DNA from: Candidatus Delongbacteria bacterium
GTDB taxonomy: Bacteria > Bacteroidota > Bacteroidia > Bacteroidales > ML635J-15
Assembly (NCBI GenBank): GCA_027858215.1
Contig: JAQIDD010000227.1
Span: 1 to 10,635 of the forward strand
Length of the DNA stretch: 10,635 nucleotides
Reading direction: 5' to 3'
Of this stretch, positions 1-6,487 are shown in pieces. Each line of letters opens with the position of its first letter. The stretch's first letter is position 1. The notes under the pieces were generated by a model. That model was not told the origin of the DNA and did no database searches. It saw only the letters and a list, made by a program, of their open reading frames with translations. The position numbers were made by a program, and so were the translations under genes.

Positions 1-2
1 AA

Positions 3-68
3 TCAACCATCGGTAAAAAGATCACCGTCGGTCGTTCCTTGCTGATGCAATATTATGAAAAAAAATGA
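3..68 (+). CDS. Possible 3' tail of an upstream reading frame (unrecognised)
   Basis: This frame is open from the window edge and ends at a TGA (66-68). It gives 21 residues rich in Lys and ending in a Q-Y-Y-E-K-K tail. The other two forward frames here are closed by stops at 14-16, 43-45 and 56-58, so if anything codes here it is this frame. I do not recognise the peptide and it is too short to assign. It shares its frame with the T9SS gene that follows but is separated from it by two stops (66-68 and 84-86). It may be the real end of a neighbouring gene, or sequence brought in by the event that truncated the next gene. Confidence 0.22.
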   Translation, partial: STIGKKITVGRSLLMQYYEKK

Positions 69-92
69 CTATTTTTGAAATCGTAAATTAAA

Positions 93-2279
93 TTGTCCGA
101 TTTATTAGGGGCTAAACCATATGGCCCGGACGGCACTGATGAATTGATGCTATATTGGATTGAAATTGACGGGAGTACCACCATCAATGATATTGAAGGA
201 AATACTGCCAACAGCCAGGGAGACTTTACAAATGGAGGAAATTTTCCGCTCCCTATAATTAATGATGGAAGTGCTGCTGCTCCATTTAGTGAGCTGGCAA
301 CAGGTTATGTCCCTGAGGTATATATGATTTGCCCGTCAGGTAGTTATAAAATCATCACTGAAGAAGCCTGGAATGGAGCTACACAAGTATATAACACAAT
401 TAATTCATGTCCGAATGAAAACAACGATATGGAAGTTACAGGGATAAGTTATACCAGCGGGACTGGCTGTACTATGGGTGACAGTGAATCTATCAGCGTT
501 GATATTACAAACATTGGACTGGATGACGTGACAGGGGTTGAGGTTTCATATACAATTGACGGAGGAGTACCTGTAACCGAAAACATTGCTACTTCCATTA
601 GCCCAATGGAAACTTTTACTTATACCTTTTCTCAAACGGCAGATTTTTCTGCTTTGGGAACTTATGAACTTGTGGCTTCTGTAAACTGGGCTGAAGATAA
701 TAACACAAGCAACAATGAGAAAACCACATATGTTGTTTCAGGTGATACACAATTAGAGCTGGACATTGTTTTTGATGATTATCCTGGTGAAACAAGCTGG
801 GATCTAGTGGATGATTTTAGCGGAAATACGATCGCAGAGTCCCCGGATTATGCTGATGCAGGTTCTGGTATTTCTGAGAGCTTTTGCCTGATAAGCACAA
901 GATGTTATACCTTTACCATTCACGATGAATATGGTGATGGTATTTGTTGTGCATTTGGTAATGGTTCTTATACCCTCACACTGGATGGAACTGAAATCAC
1001 AACGGGTGGTAATTTTAATTATTCCGAATCCACTTCCATTGATGCACAGCCTGATGTCGAATTAAATGACATCACTGTTTGTACGGGAGAAGCAATAAGC
1101 TGGGATACTTCCGGTGAAGGCATTTATTCTCATGTGCCGGGGGATATTGATAACAGTACAGTTGGAGAAACAACGGTAACTTATACCTTAAATCAAGGGA
1201 CTGATTGTGAAGTGTCAGTATCTTTTGTGGTTTCTGTGGTGGATGCTACCATTGACATAGCGGCTGATGATATTGTGGTTTGTGAAGGCGAGGCAATAAA
1301 TTTCCCCGCTGGATATGGAACTTTTGATCCTTCTGAAGTAGATAATACGGTGCCCGGAACAACTACCGTAACCTATGAAATTAACACCGGTATGTCTTGT
1401 GAAAATTCAACCACCTTTGATGTTACCGTTAATCCCCTCCCCACAGTGGATATTGCATGTGAAGACCTGGAATACTGCATCGATGAAACAATAACATTAC
1501 CATCAGGTTCAGGAACGTTTGATCCGGAAACTGTGGACAACAGCGTCGGGGGCACAACGAATGTTGTTTATACAACTGCTGCCTCAGCAGAAGGGTGTGT
1601 AAATACATGTGATTTCAATGTTACTGTATATGATAACATTATGGATATTGCCGCTGAAGATATCACGGTATGCCAGGGTGAAACTATTGAATTCCCATCA
1701 GGAAATGGAATTTTTGATCCGGCTACTGTAGATAATACTGTACCTGATACTACCACAGTAACGTATTACCTTGCACAGGGAACTGATTGTGAAAATTCAA
1801 CCACTTTTGATGTTACCGTACTTGTAGCTCCTGAAGCGCCTGTTGACCTTGGTGATGATTACATGTTATCAACAACAGCCGACGGGGATTTGCAGTGGTA
1901 TTTTGAAGGAGAACCAATTGACGGAGCTACCGATACAACCTACACCTGCACTGAAAACGGTACTTATTATCTCATTGTTACTGCTGATAACGGATGTTCA
2001 ACACAATCTGAGGATATTGTTGTTGCAGGGCTTTCCATTGATAATCCTGGCAACATCAGTTTTGGTGTTTATCCCAATCCGGCAGAAAATAATGCTTATA
2101 TTGATATTCCTGTAAACACAGTGCAGCTTTCTGTTTATGATATTACCGGCAAAAAGGTATTAAGTAAACAGGATTTTTCAGGTGGTAATCTTGATCTTTC
2201 CGGATTATACACCGGGATTTATTTTATCAAGCTTGAAAGCAAAGGAATATCAGGAATTGAGAAATTAATCGTGAAATAA
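93..2279 (+). CDS. T9SS type A sorting domain protein, N-terminally truncated (partial thioredoxin-like domain plus Ig-like repeats)
   Basis: Secreted or surface modular protein of 728 aa, read from a TTG at 93 that is probably not a natural start. Domains in order: the second half of a thioredoxin-like domain of the Bacteroidota T9SS type (about 8-100, with Y-G-P-D-G-T-D-E and a Y-M-I-C-P strand), but without the first half where CxxC would lie; a CARDB-like segment (about 112-217); a domain with the D-E-Y-G-D-G-I-C-C motif (about 220-317); four Cys-containing Ig-like repeats of about 65 aa (320-576); one more Ig-like domain (about 580-645); and a Por-secretion C-terminal domain (about 656-728: V-Y-P-N-P, Y-D-I-T-G-K, G-I-Y-F-I-K, ending K-L-I-V-K). 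T9SS cargo also needs a Sec signal peptide, and none is visible. An in-frame stop lies at 84-86, with no recognisable Shine-Dalgarno sequence before the TTG. The gene is therefore probably a 5'-truncated pseudogene or lies at an assembly junction. The domain calls are firm; a biological function is not. Confidence 0.85.
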   Translation: MSDLLGAKPYGPDGTDELMLYWIEIDGSTTINDIEGNTANSQGDFTNGGNFPLPIINDGSAAAPFSELATGYVPEVYMICPSGSYKIITEEAWNGATQVYNTINSCPNENNDMEVTGISYTSGTGCTMGDSESISVDITNIGLDDVTGVEVSYTIDGGVPVTENIATSISPMETFTYTFSQTADFSALGTYELVASVNWAEDNNTSNNEKTTYVVSGDTQLELDIVFDDYPGETSWDLVDDFSGNTIAESPDYADAGSGISESFCLISTRCYTFTIHDEYGDGICCAFGNGSYTLTLDGTEITTGGNFNYSESTSIDAQPDVELNDITVCTGEAISWDTSGEGIYSHVPGDIDNSTVGETTVTYTLNQGTDCEVSVSFVVSVVDATIDIAADDIVVCEGEAINFPAGYGTFDPSEVDNTVPGTTTVTYEINTGMSCENSTTFDVTVNPLPTVDIACEDLEYCIDETITLPSGSGTFDPETVDNSVGGTTNVVYTTAASAEGCVNTCDFNVTVYDNIMDIAAEDITVCQGETIEFPSGNGIFDPATVDNTVPDTTTVTYYLAQGTDCENSTTFDVTVLVAPEAPVDLGDDYMLSTTADGDLQWYFEGEPIDGATDTTYTCTENGTYYLIVTADNGCSTQSEDIVVAGLSIDNPGNISFGVYPNPAENNAYIDIPVNTVQLSVYDITGKKVLSKQDFSGGNLDLSGLYTGIYFIKLESKGISGIEKLIVK
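1050..1820 (+). repeat. Four tandem Ig-like repeats inside the T9SS protein gene
   Basis: The encoded units are residues about 320-383, 386-446, 451-512 and 517-576. They share the pattern C-x-G/D-E-x-I, then P-x-G-x-G-T/I-F-D-P, V-D-N-x-V, T-T-V-T-Y, a second Cys, and F-x-V-T/S-V. Unit 1 is the most diverged, lacking F-D-P, and unit 3 has an extra Cys pair. Units 2 and 4 are closest, and at DNA level 1398-1429 and 1788-1819 match over 32 bases with one mismatch. This points to internal duplication or gene conversion. Such repeats usually act as spacers or adhesive modules in T9SS cargo. Confidence 0.8.
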
Positions 2280-2285
2280 AAATCT

Positions 2286-2320
2286 TCAGATCTGCCGTCG
2301 TAAACTAGGTGCAGATTTGA
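2286..2320 (+). other. Hairpin just after the T9SS gene
   Basis: TCAGATCTGC (2286-2295) pairs with GCAGATTTGA (2311-2320) through ten pairs, one of them G-U, around a 15-nt loop. It is followed by GGAAAA rather than a T-run, so it is not a classical terminator by itself. It may protect the mRNA 3' end or act together with the next hairpin. Confidence 0.45.
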
Positions 2321-2322
2321 GG

Positions 2323-2370
2323 AAAACCAAACACAGGCTTGCGAATATAAAACCTGTGTTTGGTTTTGTT
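2323..2370 (+). terminator. Rho-independent terminator of the T9SS gene
   Basis: A perfect 15-bp inverted repeat, AAAACCAAACACAGG (2323-2337) against CCTGTGTTTGGTTTT (2353-2367), has a 15-nt loop and runs into a T-rich stretch (GGTTTTGTTTACTTTT). The A-run and T-run arms mean it could terminate in either direction. It separates the T9SS gene from the thioredoxin-fold gene that follows. Confidence 0.75.
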
Positions 2371-2390
2371 TACTTTTGGTGCAATCTTTG
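2359..2390 (+). promoter_or_regulatory. Candidate Bacteroidota-type promoter for the 2421-5503 unit
   Basis: TTTG at 2359-2362 lies 20 nt before AATCTTTG at 2383-2390. This is one base from the TAnnTTTG -7 box of the primary Bacteroidota sigma factor, at about the usual spacing, and 30 bp before the ATG at 2421. A second exact TAnnTTTG match, TACTTTTG (2371-2378), lacks a well-placed upstream box. The element overlaps the terminator stem, which is common in short intergenic gaps. The call rests on consensus matching only. Confidence 0.35.
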
Positions 2391-2420
2391 CATTAAAATG
2401 CTGAATTTAAAACTGATATT

Positions 2421-2924
2421 ATGAAACATGTTTTTTTTGCTGTTGTGTTGGGTTTGTTTTTTTCTGTTAACCTTATACAAGCTCAATCTTTTTCCAATGT
2501 TCAATTGAAAACCCTGGAACGGCAAACCGTACAATCCGGGGATGTCATCCAAAACGATGAAGGTCCGGTTTTGCTCTGCTTTTGGGCTACCTGGTGCAAA
2601 CCGTGTATCAAGGAACTCAATGCGTACAACGAATTGTATCCTGACTGGGAAGAAGAAACAGGCGTAAAAATCATTTTAATTTCAACAGACAATGCACGCA
2701 GTATGCATCGTGTTGCACCGTTTGTCAATGGAAAAGGCTGGGAGTTTGATGTGTATATTGATGCCAATTCTGATTTAAAAAGAGCGATGAATGTGGTAAA
2801 TATCCCGCATACATTTTTACTGAATTCTGAAGGAGAGGTGGTTTGGCAACATACATCCTATATGGAAGGGGATGAAGCAGAGGTATATGAACAAATTCAG
2901 GCGATTACAGTTAACAATGAATAA
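2421..2924 (+). CDS. Exported TlpA/thioredoxin-fold protein
   Basis: Periplasmic thiol-disulfide protein of 167 aa. A signal peptide (about 1-22) has K-H, a hydrophobic core and an A-Q end. The mature part is a single thioredoxin fold: the active site is W58-C59-K60-P61-C62 after the L-L-C-F-W-A-T strand, and the cis-Pro loop is I128-P129-H130-T131. A central I-I-L-I-S-T-D strand and the V-V-N-I-P pattern are typical of TlpA/ResA-like reductases. The length suits a one-domain member. In this family the CxxC pair reduces or exchanges disulfides in exported proteins. It is first in a three-gene unit, 33 bp before the DUF6029 barrel gene (taking its ATG at 2958), with an Omp28-type CxxC lipoprotein third, so these are the obvious candidate partners (inference). 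No membrane electron donor such as DsbD/CcdA is in view. The start is fixed by the signal peptide. Confidence 0.9.
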   Translation: MKHVFFAVVLGLFFSVNLIQAQSFSNVQLKTLERQTVQSGDVIQNDEGPVLLCFWATWCKPCIKELNAYNELYPDWEEETGVKIILISTDNARSMHRVAPFVNGKGWEFDVYIDANSDLKRAMNVVNIPHTFLLNSEGEVVWQHTSYMEGDEAEVYEQIQAITVNNE

Positions 2925-2957
2925 AATTGGATTAAAATCAACGTGCGAACCGGGAGA

Positions 2958-4607
2958 ATGATAAAAATTACCGTTAAGGTTTTGCCGTTACTGATGATGT
3001 GTGCATCACTTCAGTTGAGGGCTCAGGAAGGAAGAGTTACAGGGAACTTCCAGGGAGATTTCCAGTATTATATTTCCGATACCACCATCAATGCTGTGTC
3101 TCCCGACGAACGCCTGTTGATGAATTCGTATGCCAATTTCACCTATCACAAAGGTAATTTTTCTGCCGGCCTGCGGTATGAAGGGTATCTGAATACCCTG
3201 GCAGGTTTTCCCGGTGAAGTTTGCCGCAATGATGGTGTCGGGATTCCACATCGTTGGGCACGGTTTTCCAAAAACGGCCTGGAAATTACAGCCGGAAATT
3301 TTTATGAACAATTTGGTAATGGCCTTTCATTGCGAACCTATGAAGAAAAAAACCTCGGCATTGATAATTCCCTGGATGGTGTCAGGGTGAAATACAATCC
3401 CGTTTTTGGTTTAAATATTACCGGTCTGGTGGGCAAACAACGTTATTATTTTGATTATGGCCCCGGAATTGTGCGTGGGTTTGATGCTGAAATCGGCATC
3501 AACGATGTGATCAAACCCTTGATGGACAAAATGCTCAGGATCCGTCTTGGAGGCAGTTTTGTCAGTAAATACCAGGATGATAATGATCCGGTGTATGTAC
3601 TTCCGGAAAATGTTGCAACAACAGCTGCCCGTCTCAATGTCAATTATAAACTCTTCAATCTCGAAACGGAATATGCCTATAAAATCAATGACCCTTCACA
3701 AGACAACAACTATATCTATAAACCGGGACAGGCTTTCCTTGCTACCTCTACCTATTCCCAAAGCGGATTGGGCATTCTGTTGAGCACAAAATGGGTGGAT
3801 AACATGAGTTTTCGATCTGACAGGAACGCTGTACTGACAGATTTGAACATCAATCTTTTGCCTGAAATCACGAAAAATCATGTTTATACCCTTGCAGCCT
3901 ATTATCCGTATGCCACACAACCTGCCGGTGAATGGGGGATACAGGCTGAAATATTTTATAAATTCAAAAGAAAAACCACACTTGGCGGAACATACGGTAC
4001 GCAGATAGCCCTGAATTATGCGCGCGTTCACAACATTGATAAAACCCAGGTAAGCGATACGATTCCTTTGAATGCCATGGGTACTGATGGTTATAAAACT
4101 CAGTTTTTCAGCGTTGGAGAGGAGTTGTATTTTGAAGACATCAATGTTGAGGTGTCAAAAAAATGGACAAAAAAATTTAAATCTGTATTGACGTATCAGC
4201 ATTTAACCCTGGATAACAATATTTTGTTGCAAAGTGAGTATCACGGGATGATCAAAGCCCATATTGGCATTGCTGACCTGACGTATAAGCTCAATTCAGA
4301 TTATTCGATCAGTACAGAACTCCAGGGCATGTTTACAGACCAGGACAAAGGAAACTGGGCCCTTGGGTTGATTGAAATAAATGCACCCAATGTGTTTTTT
4401 ACCATCATGGATAATTGGAATTACGGCAATCCTGAAAAAGATCAGAGGATACATTATTTTACCCTGGGCATGGGATACGTAAAAGGTGGAAGCCGCATAC
4501 AATTGTCTTACGGCAAGCAACGCCAGGGAGTAATGTGTGTCGGGGGCGTGTGTCGCATGGTACCCGCCTCAAATGGTGTTATGTTATCAATGTCAAGTAC
4601 GTTTTAA
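2958..4607 (+). CDS. DUF6029 family outer-membrane beta-barrel protein
   Basis: Predicted outer-membrane barrel of 549 aa, function unknown. The ATG at 2958 is preferred to the in-frame GTG at 2943 because it gives a clean signal peptide (about 1-23, ending L-R-A-Q) and follows a GGGAG purine run. The mature protein begins with G-N-F-Q-G-D-F-Q-Y-Y and continues with M-N-S-Y-A-N-F, the G-L-R-Y-E-G-Y-L-N strand, G-N-F-Y-E-Q-F-G-N-G and L-D-G-V-R-V-K-Y-N-P, all as I know them from DUF6029. Alternating aromatic strands run throughout, and the chain ends in Phe, as barrel proteins recognised by BAM do. Near the C-terminus C527-V-G-G-V-C532-R precedes V-P-A-S-N-G; this cysteine pair seems to be a family feature. 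A further Cys is at 89. It lies between two CxxC thioredoxin-fold genes, 33 bp after one and 5 bp before the next, so an operon is very likely. The family call is strong; its substrate or role cannot be told. Confidence 0.88.
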   Translation: MIKITVKVLPLLMMCASLQLRAQEGRVTGNFQGDFQYYISDTTINAVSPDERLLMNSYANFTYHKGNFSAGLRYEGYLNTLAGFPGEVCRNDGVGIPHRWARFSKNGLEITAGNFYEQFGNGLSLRTYEEKNLGIDNSLDGVRVKYNPVFGLNITGLVGKQRYYFDYGPGIVRGFDAEIGINDVIKPLMDKMLRIRLGGSFVSKYQDDNDPVYVLPENVATTAARLNVNYKLFNLETEYAYKINDPSQDNNYIYKPGQAFLATSTYSQSGLGILLSTKWVDNMSFRSDRNAVLTDLNINLLPEITKNHVYTLAAYYPYATQPAGEWGIQAEIFYKFKRKTTLGGTYGTQIALNYARVHNIDKTQVSDTIPLNAMGTDGYKTQFFSVGEELYFEDINVEVSKKWTKKFKSVLTYQHLTLDNNILLQSEYHGMIKAHIGIADLTYKLNSDYSISTELQGMFTDQDKGNWALGLIEINAPNVFFTIMDNWNYGNPEKDQRIHYFTLGMGYVKGGSRIQLSYGKQRQGVMCVGGVCRMVPASNGVMLSMSSTF

Positions 4608-4612
4608 CAATT

Positions 4613-5503
4613 ATGAACATACAAAAATACATATCCGGACTAAAAATAATTGGCCATATATCTGTGGTGTTCATGCTTTTGGGGGTATTGTTTAATGCCT
4701 GTGATGAAATTGATGAACCTTACATTGAGGAAGATACTGTTGTATGGCATGGCAGAAAAATTTTGATCATGGAATTCACAGCACACCGTTGCCCGAATTG
4801 CCCCGAAGGGCATGAAGAAATTGAAAATCTGCAATCTGCTTTTCCTGATGCCATTGTTCCTGTAGCTGTGCATTGTGGTATTGATGCCATGCCGGTGACC
4901 AGTGATACAACAGAACCATACCATTATGATTTCACCAGTGATATTAGCATTGAACTGGGAGGAGATGGTGGAATTACTTCAAACGGGTACTTTAATATCA
5001 GCAGTAAACCCACAGCAGCCATCAACGAATTTGCGCCGGGAAACTTATTCAATGTGCAGGCATGGCGCAGCGAAGTGGCAAAGTACATACAAACCTATCC
5101 CGAATTCAGTATTGATATTGATCCGGATTATTCAGAACAAGACAGCCTTATGTCTGCGGATGTATCTGTGGAAGCTGTGTTAGATTCAAAACGCAATTTA
5201 CATCTTTGCGTGTATGTTGTTGAATCAAACATCATTGAATGGCAAAAAACACTTGAAGAACCGGATGGCGTTGAAGATTATGAGCACAACCATGTGCTTC
5301 GTGCCTCTATGAACGGGGTTTATGGAGATGTTGTCAGTGCTGATAACGCTGCGATTACTGTAGGGGATGAGTTTACAAACTCCTATAGCATGGCTGTTGA
5401 TGATCAATGGGATCTACAAAACCTGCATGTTGTAGCTTTTGTGTACGACAGTGACAGCTATGAAATATTGCAGTCTGAAGAAATCCCGCTTTTTGATCAA
5501 TAG
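4613..5503 (+). CDS. Omp28-related outer-membrane lipoprotein with CxxC
   Basis: Lipoprotein of 296 aa. The frame is open back to 4535, inside the previous gene, but the ATG at 4613 is chosen because it leaves 5 bp after the DUF6029 stop and gives a proper lipoprotein signal: a hydrophobic stretch at about 12-27, then L-F-N-A-C30 as lipobox. Acidic residues after the Cys (D-E-I-D-E) suit outer-membrane and possibly surface-exposed lipoproteins in Bacteroidota. A thioredoxin-like domain follows (about 48-160): I-L-I-M-E-F-T-A-H-R-C60-P-N-C63-P-E-G-H, then I-V-P-V-A-V-H-C88-G, and a K-P-T cis-Pro loop (P133). The rest is beta-rich, as in Omp28-type proteins. The founding Omp28 of Porphyromonas gingivalis is an outer-membrane protein proposed as an adhesin or receptor. 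The CPNC motif instead allows redox activity, which is inference. It is last in the unit with the thioredoxin-fold and DUF6029 genes. Confidence 0.88.
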   Translation: MNIQKYISGLKIIGHISVVFMLLGVLFNACDEIDEPYIEEDTVVWHGRKILIMEFTAHRCPNCPEGHEEIENLQSAFPDAIVPVAVHCGIDAMPVTSDTTEPYHYDFTSDISIELGGDGGITSNGYFNISSKPTAAINEFAPGNLFNVQAWRSEVAKYIQTYPEFSIDIDPDYSEQDSLMSADVSVEAVLDSKRNLHLCVYVVESNIIEWQKTLEEPDGVEDYEHNHVLRASMNGVYGDVVSADNAAITVGDEFTNSYSMAVDDQWDLQNLHVVAFVYDSDSYEILQSEEIPLFDQ

Positions 5504-5830
5504 AATAAACCAATCCCGTAAATTGTAATTATTCAGACGTATTATTACCTAATTGGGTTTGTACGAGTAATGAGCATTTGATTAACCTCGGTCTTGATGT
5601 TGTATTACAATGACAAGAACCTATTCAACATGGTCTATAGTAGGCCTGTTAACAATCGTAGCAAACCCCGACCTTCAGATCGGGGGTGCAACAATAAAAG
5701 AAACATGGGCTTTAGCTCTGAACCCTTTGCGATTCTCCGTATCTGCCGTGATCTGCTACTTTTGGCGATATCCATTTATTTTATCTGTTAACGCTCTGAT
5801 TAGTTTCTGTAAATTTATTATCTTCACAAC
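5504..5830. other. 327-bp intergenic region, possible repeat element or decayed sequence
   Basis: I find no gene I would defend here. Two overlapping forward frames (5594-5791, 65 codons; 5610-5834, 74 codons) lack signal peptides, known motifs or plausible start contexts. On the minus strand one frame is almost open across about 5580-5815, broken by only a few stops, which could mean decay of an old gene or a repeat of biased composition. A GC-rich hairpin sits in the middle. CTGTTAAC occurs twice (5646-5653 and 5785-5792). There is no clear terminator for the Omp28-type gene and no strong promoter before 5831. The GC-rich patches differ from the AT-rich spacers elsewhere in the window. Confidence 0.5.
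5666..5685. repeat. GC-rich REP-like hairpin
   Basis: CCCCGA (5666-5671) and TCGGGG (5680-5685) form a 6-bp stem around the 8-nt loop CCTTCAGA. Short C-C-C-G-A...T-C-G-G-G hairpins of this kind often recur between genes in Bacteroidota genomes, but only one copy is in this window, so calling it a dispersed repeat is inference. There is no T-run after it, so it is not a standard terminator. Confidence 0.4.
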
Positions 5831-6487
5831 ATGAAGCACAAAAAACATAGTTTGCTGGTTGTTATTGCGTTTTTCTTAATGATATCAGTGTCAGCGCAGG
5901 ATTTTAAAGGAGGCTTTTGTGCCGGCCCCGTGGTGACACAATACAACGGAGATAACAAAGGAGGTTACAGTAAGATCGGGCCAAAAGCAGGCTTTTTTGT
6001 GCGCAGGGTAATGCCGGGAAAGTGGAATTATCAGATTGATTTGATATTTGTCCAGAAAGGCAGCAAATATGAGTATATTGATGATAATTCATCTTATTAT
6101 GATTATTATAATTTACGGCTCAGGTATATTGAGGCCCCGTTGACTTTTCAGTATGTTACCGACAAAATTGAAGTTCCCGGCCTTTTTCGGTTGAGCTTTG
6201 GAACAGACATTGCATTTGAGATCGGGTTGGGTGCTGCTTATCTGCTTGAAGCCAAAGAGGATGATGATGGTGGCGGTTGGCTGAATGAGACAATCAGGCC
6301 ATTCAAAAAGTATGATATTACAGGGCATCTTGGTGTTGCTTACTGGTTTAATCCCCATTGGGCTGTGAATTTTCGTTACAGTTACAGCATTTTGCCCGTG
6401 CGTGCCCACCCCGGTGGCCAAACATGGCTGATTGACCTCGGAGAGTACAACAACGTGTTGCATTTTACACTTTATTATGCATTGTAA
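5831..6487 (+). CDS. PorT-like outer-membrane beta-barrel protein
   Basis: Predicted outer-membrane protein of 218 aa. The signal peptide (about 1-22) has K-H-K-K, a hydrophobic core and V-S-A-Q. The mature chain opens with D-F-K-G-G-F-C-A-G-P-V and K-A-G-F-F-V, followed by Q-I-D-L-I-F-V-Q-K-G-S-K and L-R-Y-I-E-A-P-L. This layout is typical of the OMP_b-brl_2 / PorT-family small barrel of about eight strands. It ends with strands W-F-N-P-H-W-A-V-N-F-R-Y-S-Y and H-F-T-L-Y-Y-A-L. An acidic, Gly-rich loop (E-D-D-D-G-G-G) lies at about 143-149. Members of this broad family are usually of unknown function, and this one is not specifically the gliding/secretion PorT. Its last 11 bases overlap the start of the UbiX gene, so the two are probably co-transcribed and perhaps translationally coupled, without an obvious functional link. 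Confidence 0.82.
   Translation: MKHKKHSLLVVIAFFLMISVSAQDFKGGFCAGPVVTQYNGDNKGGYSKIGPKAGFFVRRVMPGKWNYQIDLIFVQKGSKYEYIDDNSSYYDYYNLRLRYIEAPLTFQYVTDKIEVPGLFRLSFGTDIAFEIGLGAAYLLEAKEDDDGGGWLNETIRPFKKYDITGHLGVAYWFNPHWAVNFRYSYSILPVRAHPGGQTWLIDLGEYNNVLHFTLYYAL

Noticed and set aside
1373..1756. Two antisense open frames (1373-1555 and 1568-1756) of about 60 codons with similar sequences
   Set aside because: They lie opposite the Ig-like repeats, and their likeness to each other only mirrors the repeat units on the + strand. No start context or known motif.
1843..2115. Forward open frame of 90 codons in another frame
   Set aside because: It lies wholly inside the end of the T9SS gene, whose own frame matches known domains including the sorting domain.
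2943..2957. GTG at 2943 as start of the DUF6029 gene
   Set aside because: It would add five residues (including two Arg) before a signal peptide that is complete from the ATG at 2958.
2917..2961. Short forward frame of 14 codons ending in ATGA at the DUF6029 start
   Set aside because: It could be a coupling leader, but it has no recognisable content and starts inside the end of the thioredoxin-fold gene; chance is the simpler explanation.
4535..4612. In-frame extension of the Omp28-type gene back to 4535
   Set aside because: It overlaps the conserved C-terminus of DUF6029 and would put 26 residues before a normal lipoprotein signal that starts at 4613.
5594..5834. Two overlapping forward frames of 65 and 74 codons
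   Set aside because: No family resemblance, no signal or start context, and they cross a GC-rich hairpin; described as intergenic sequence.
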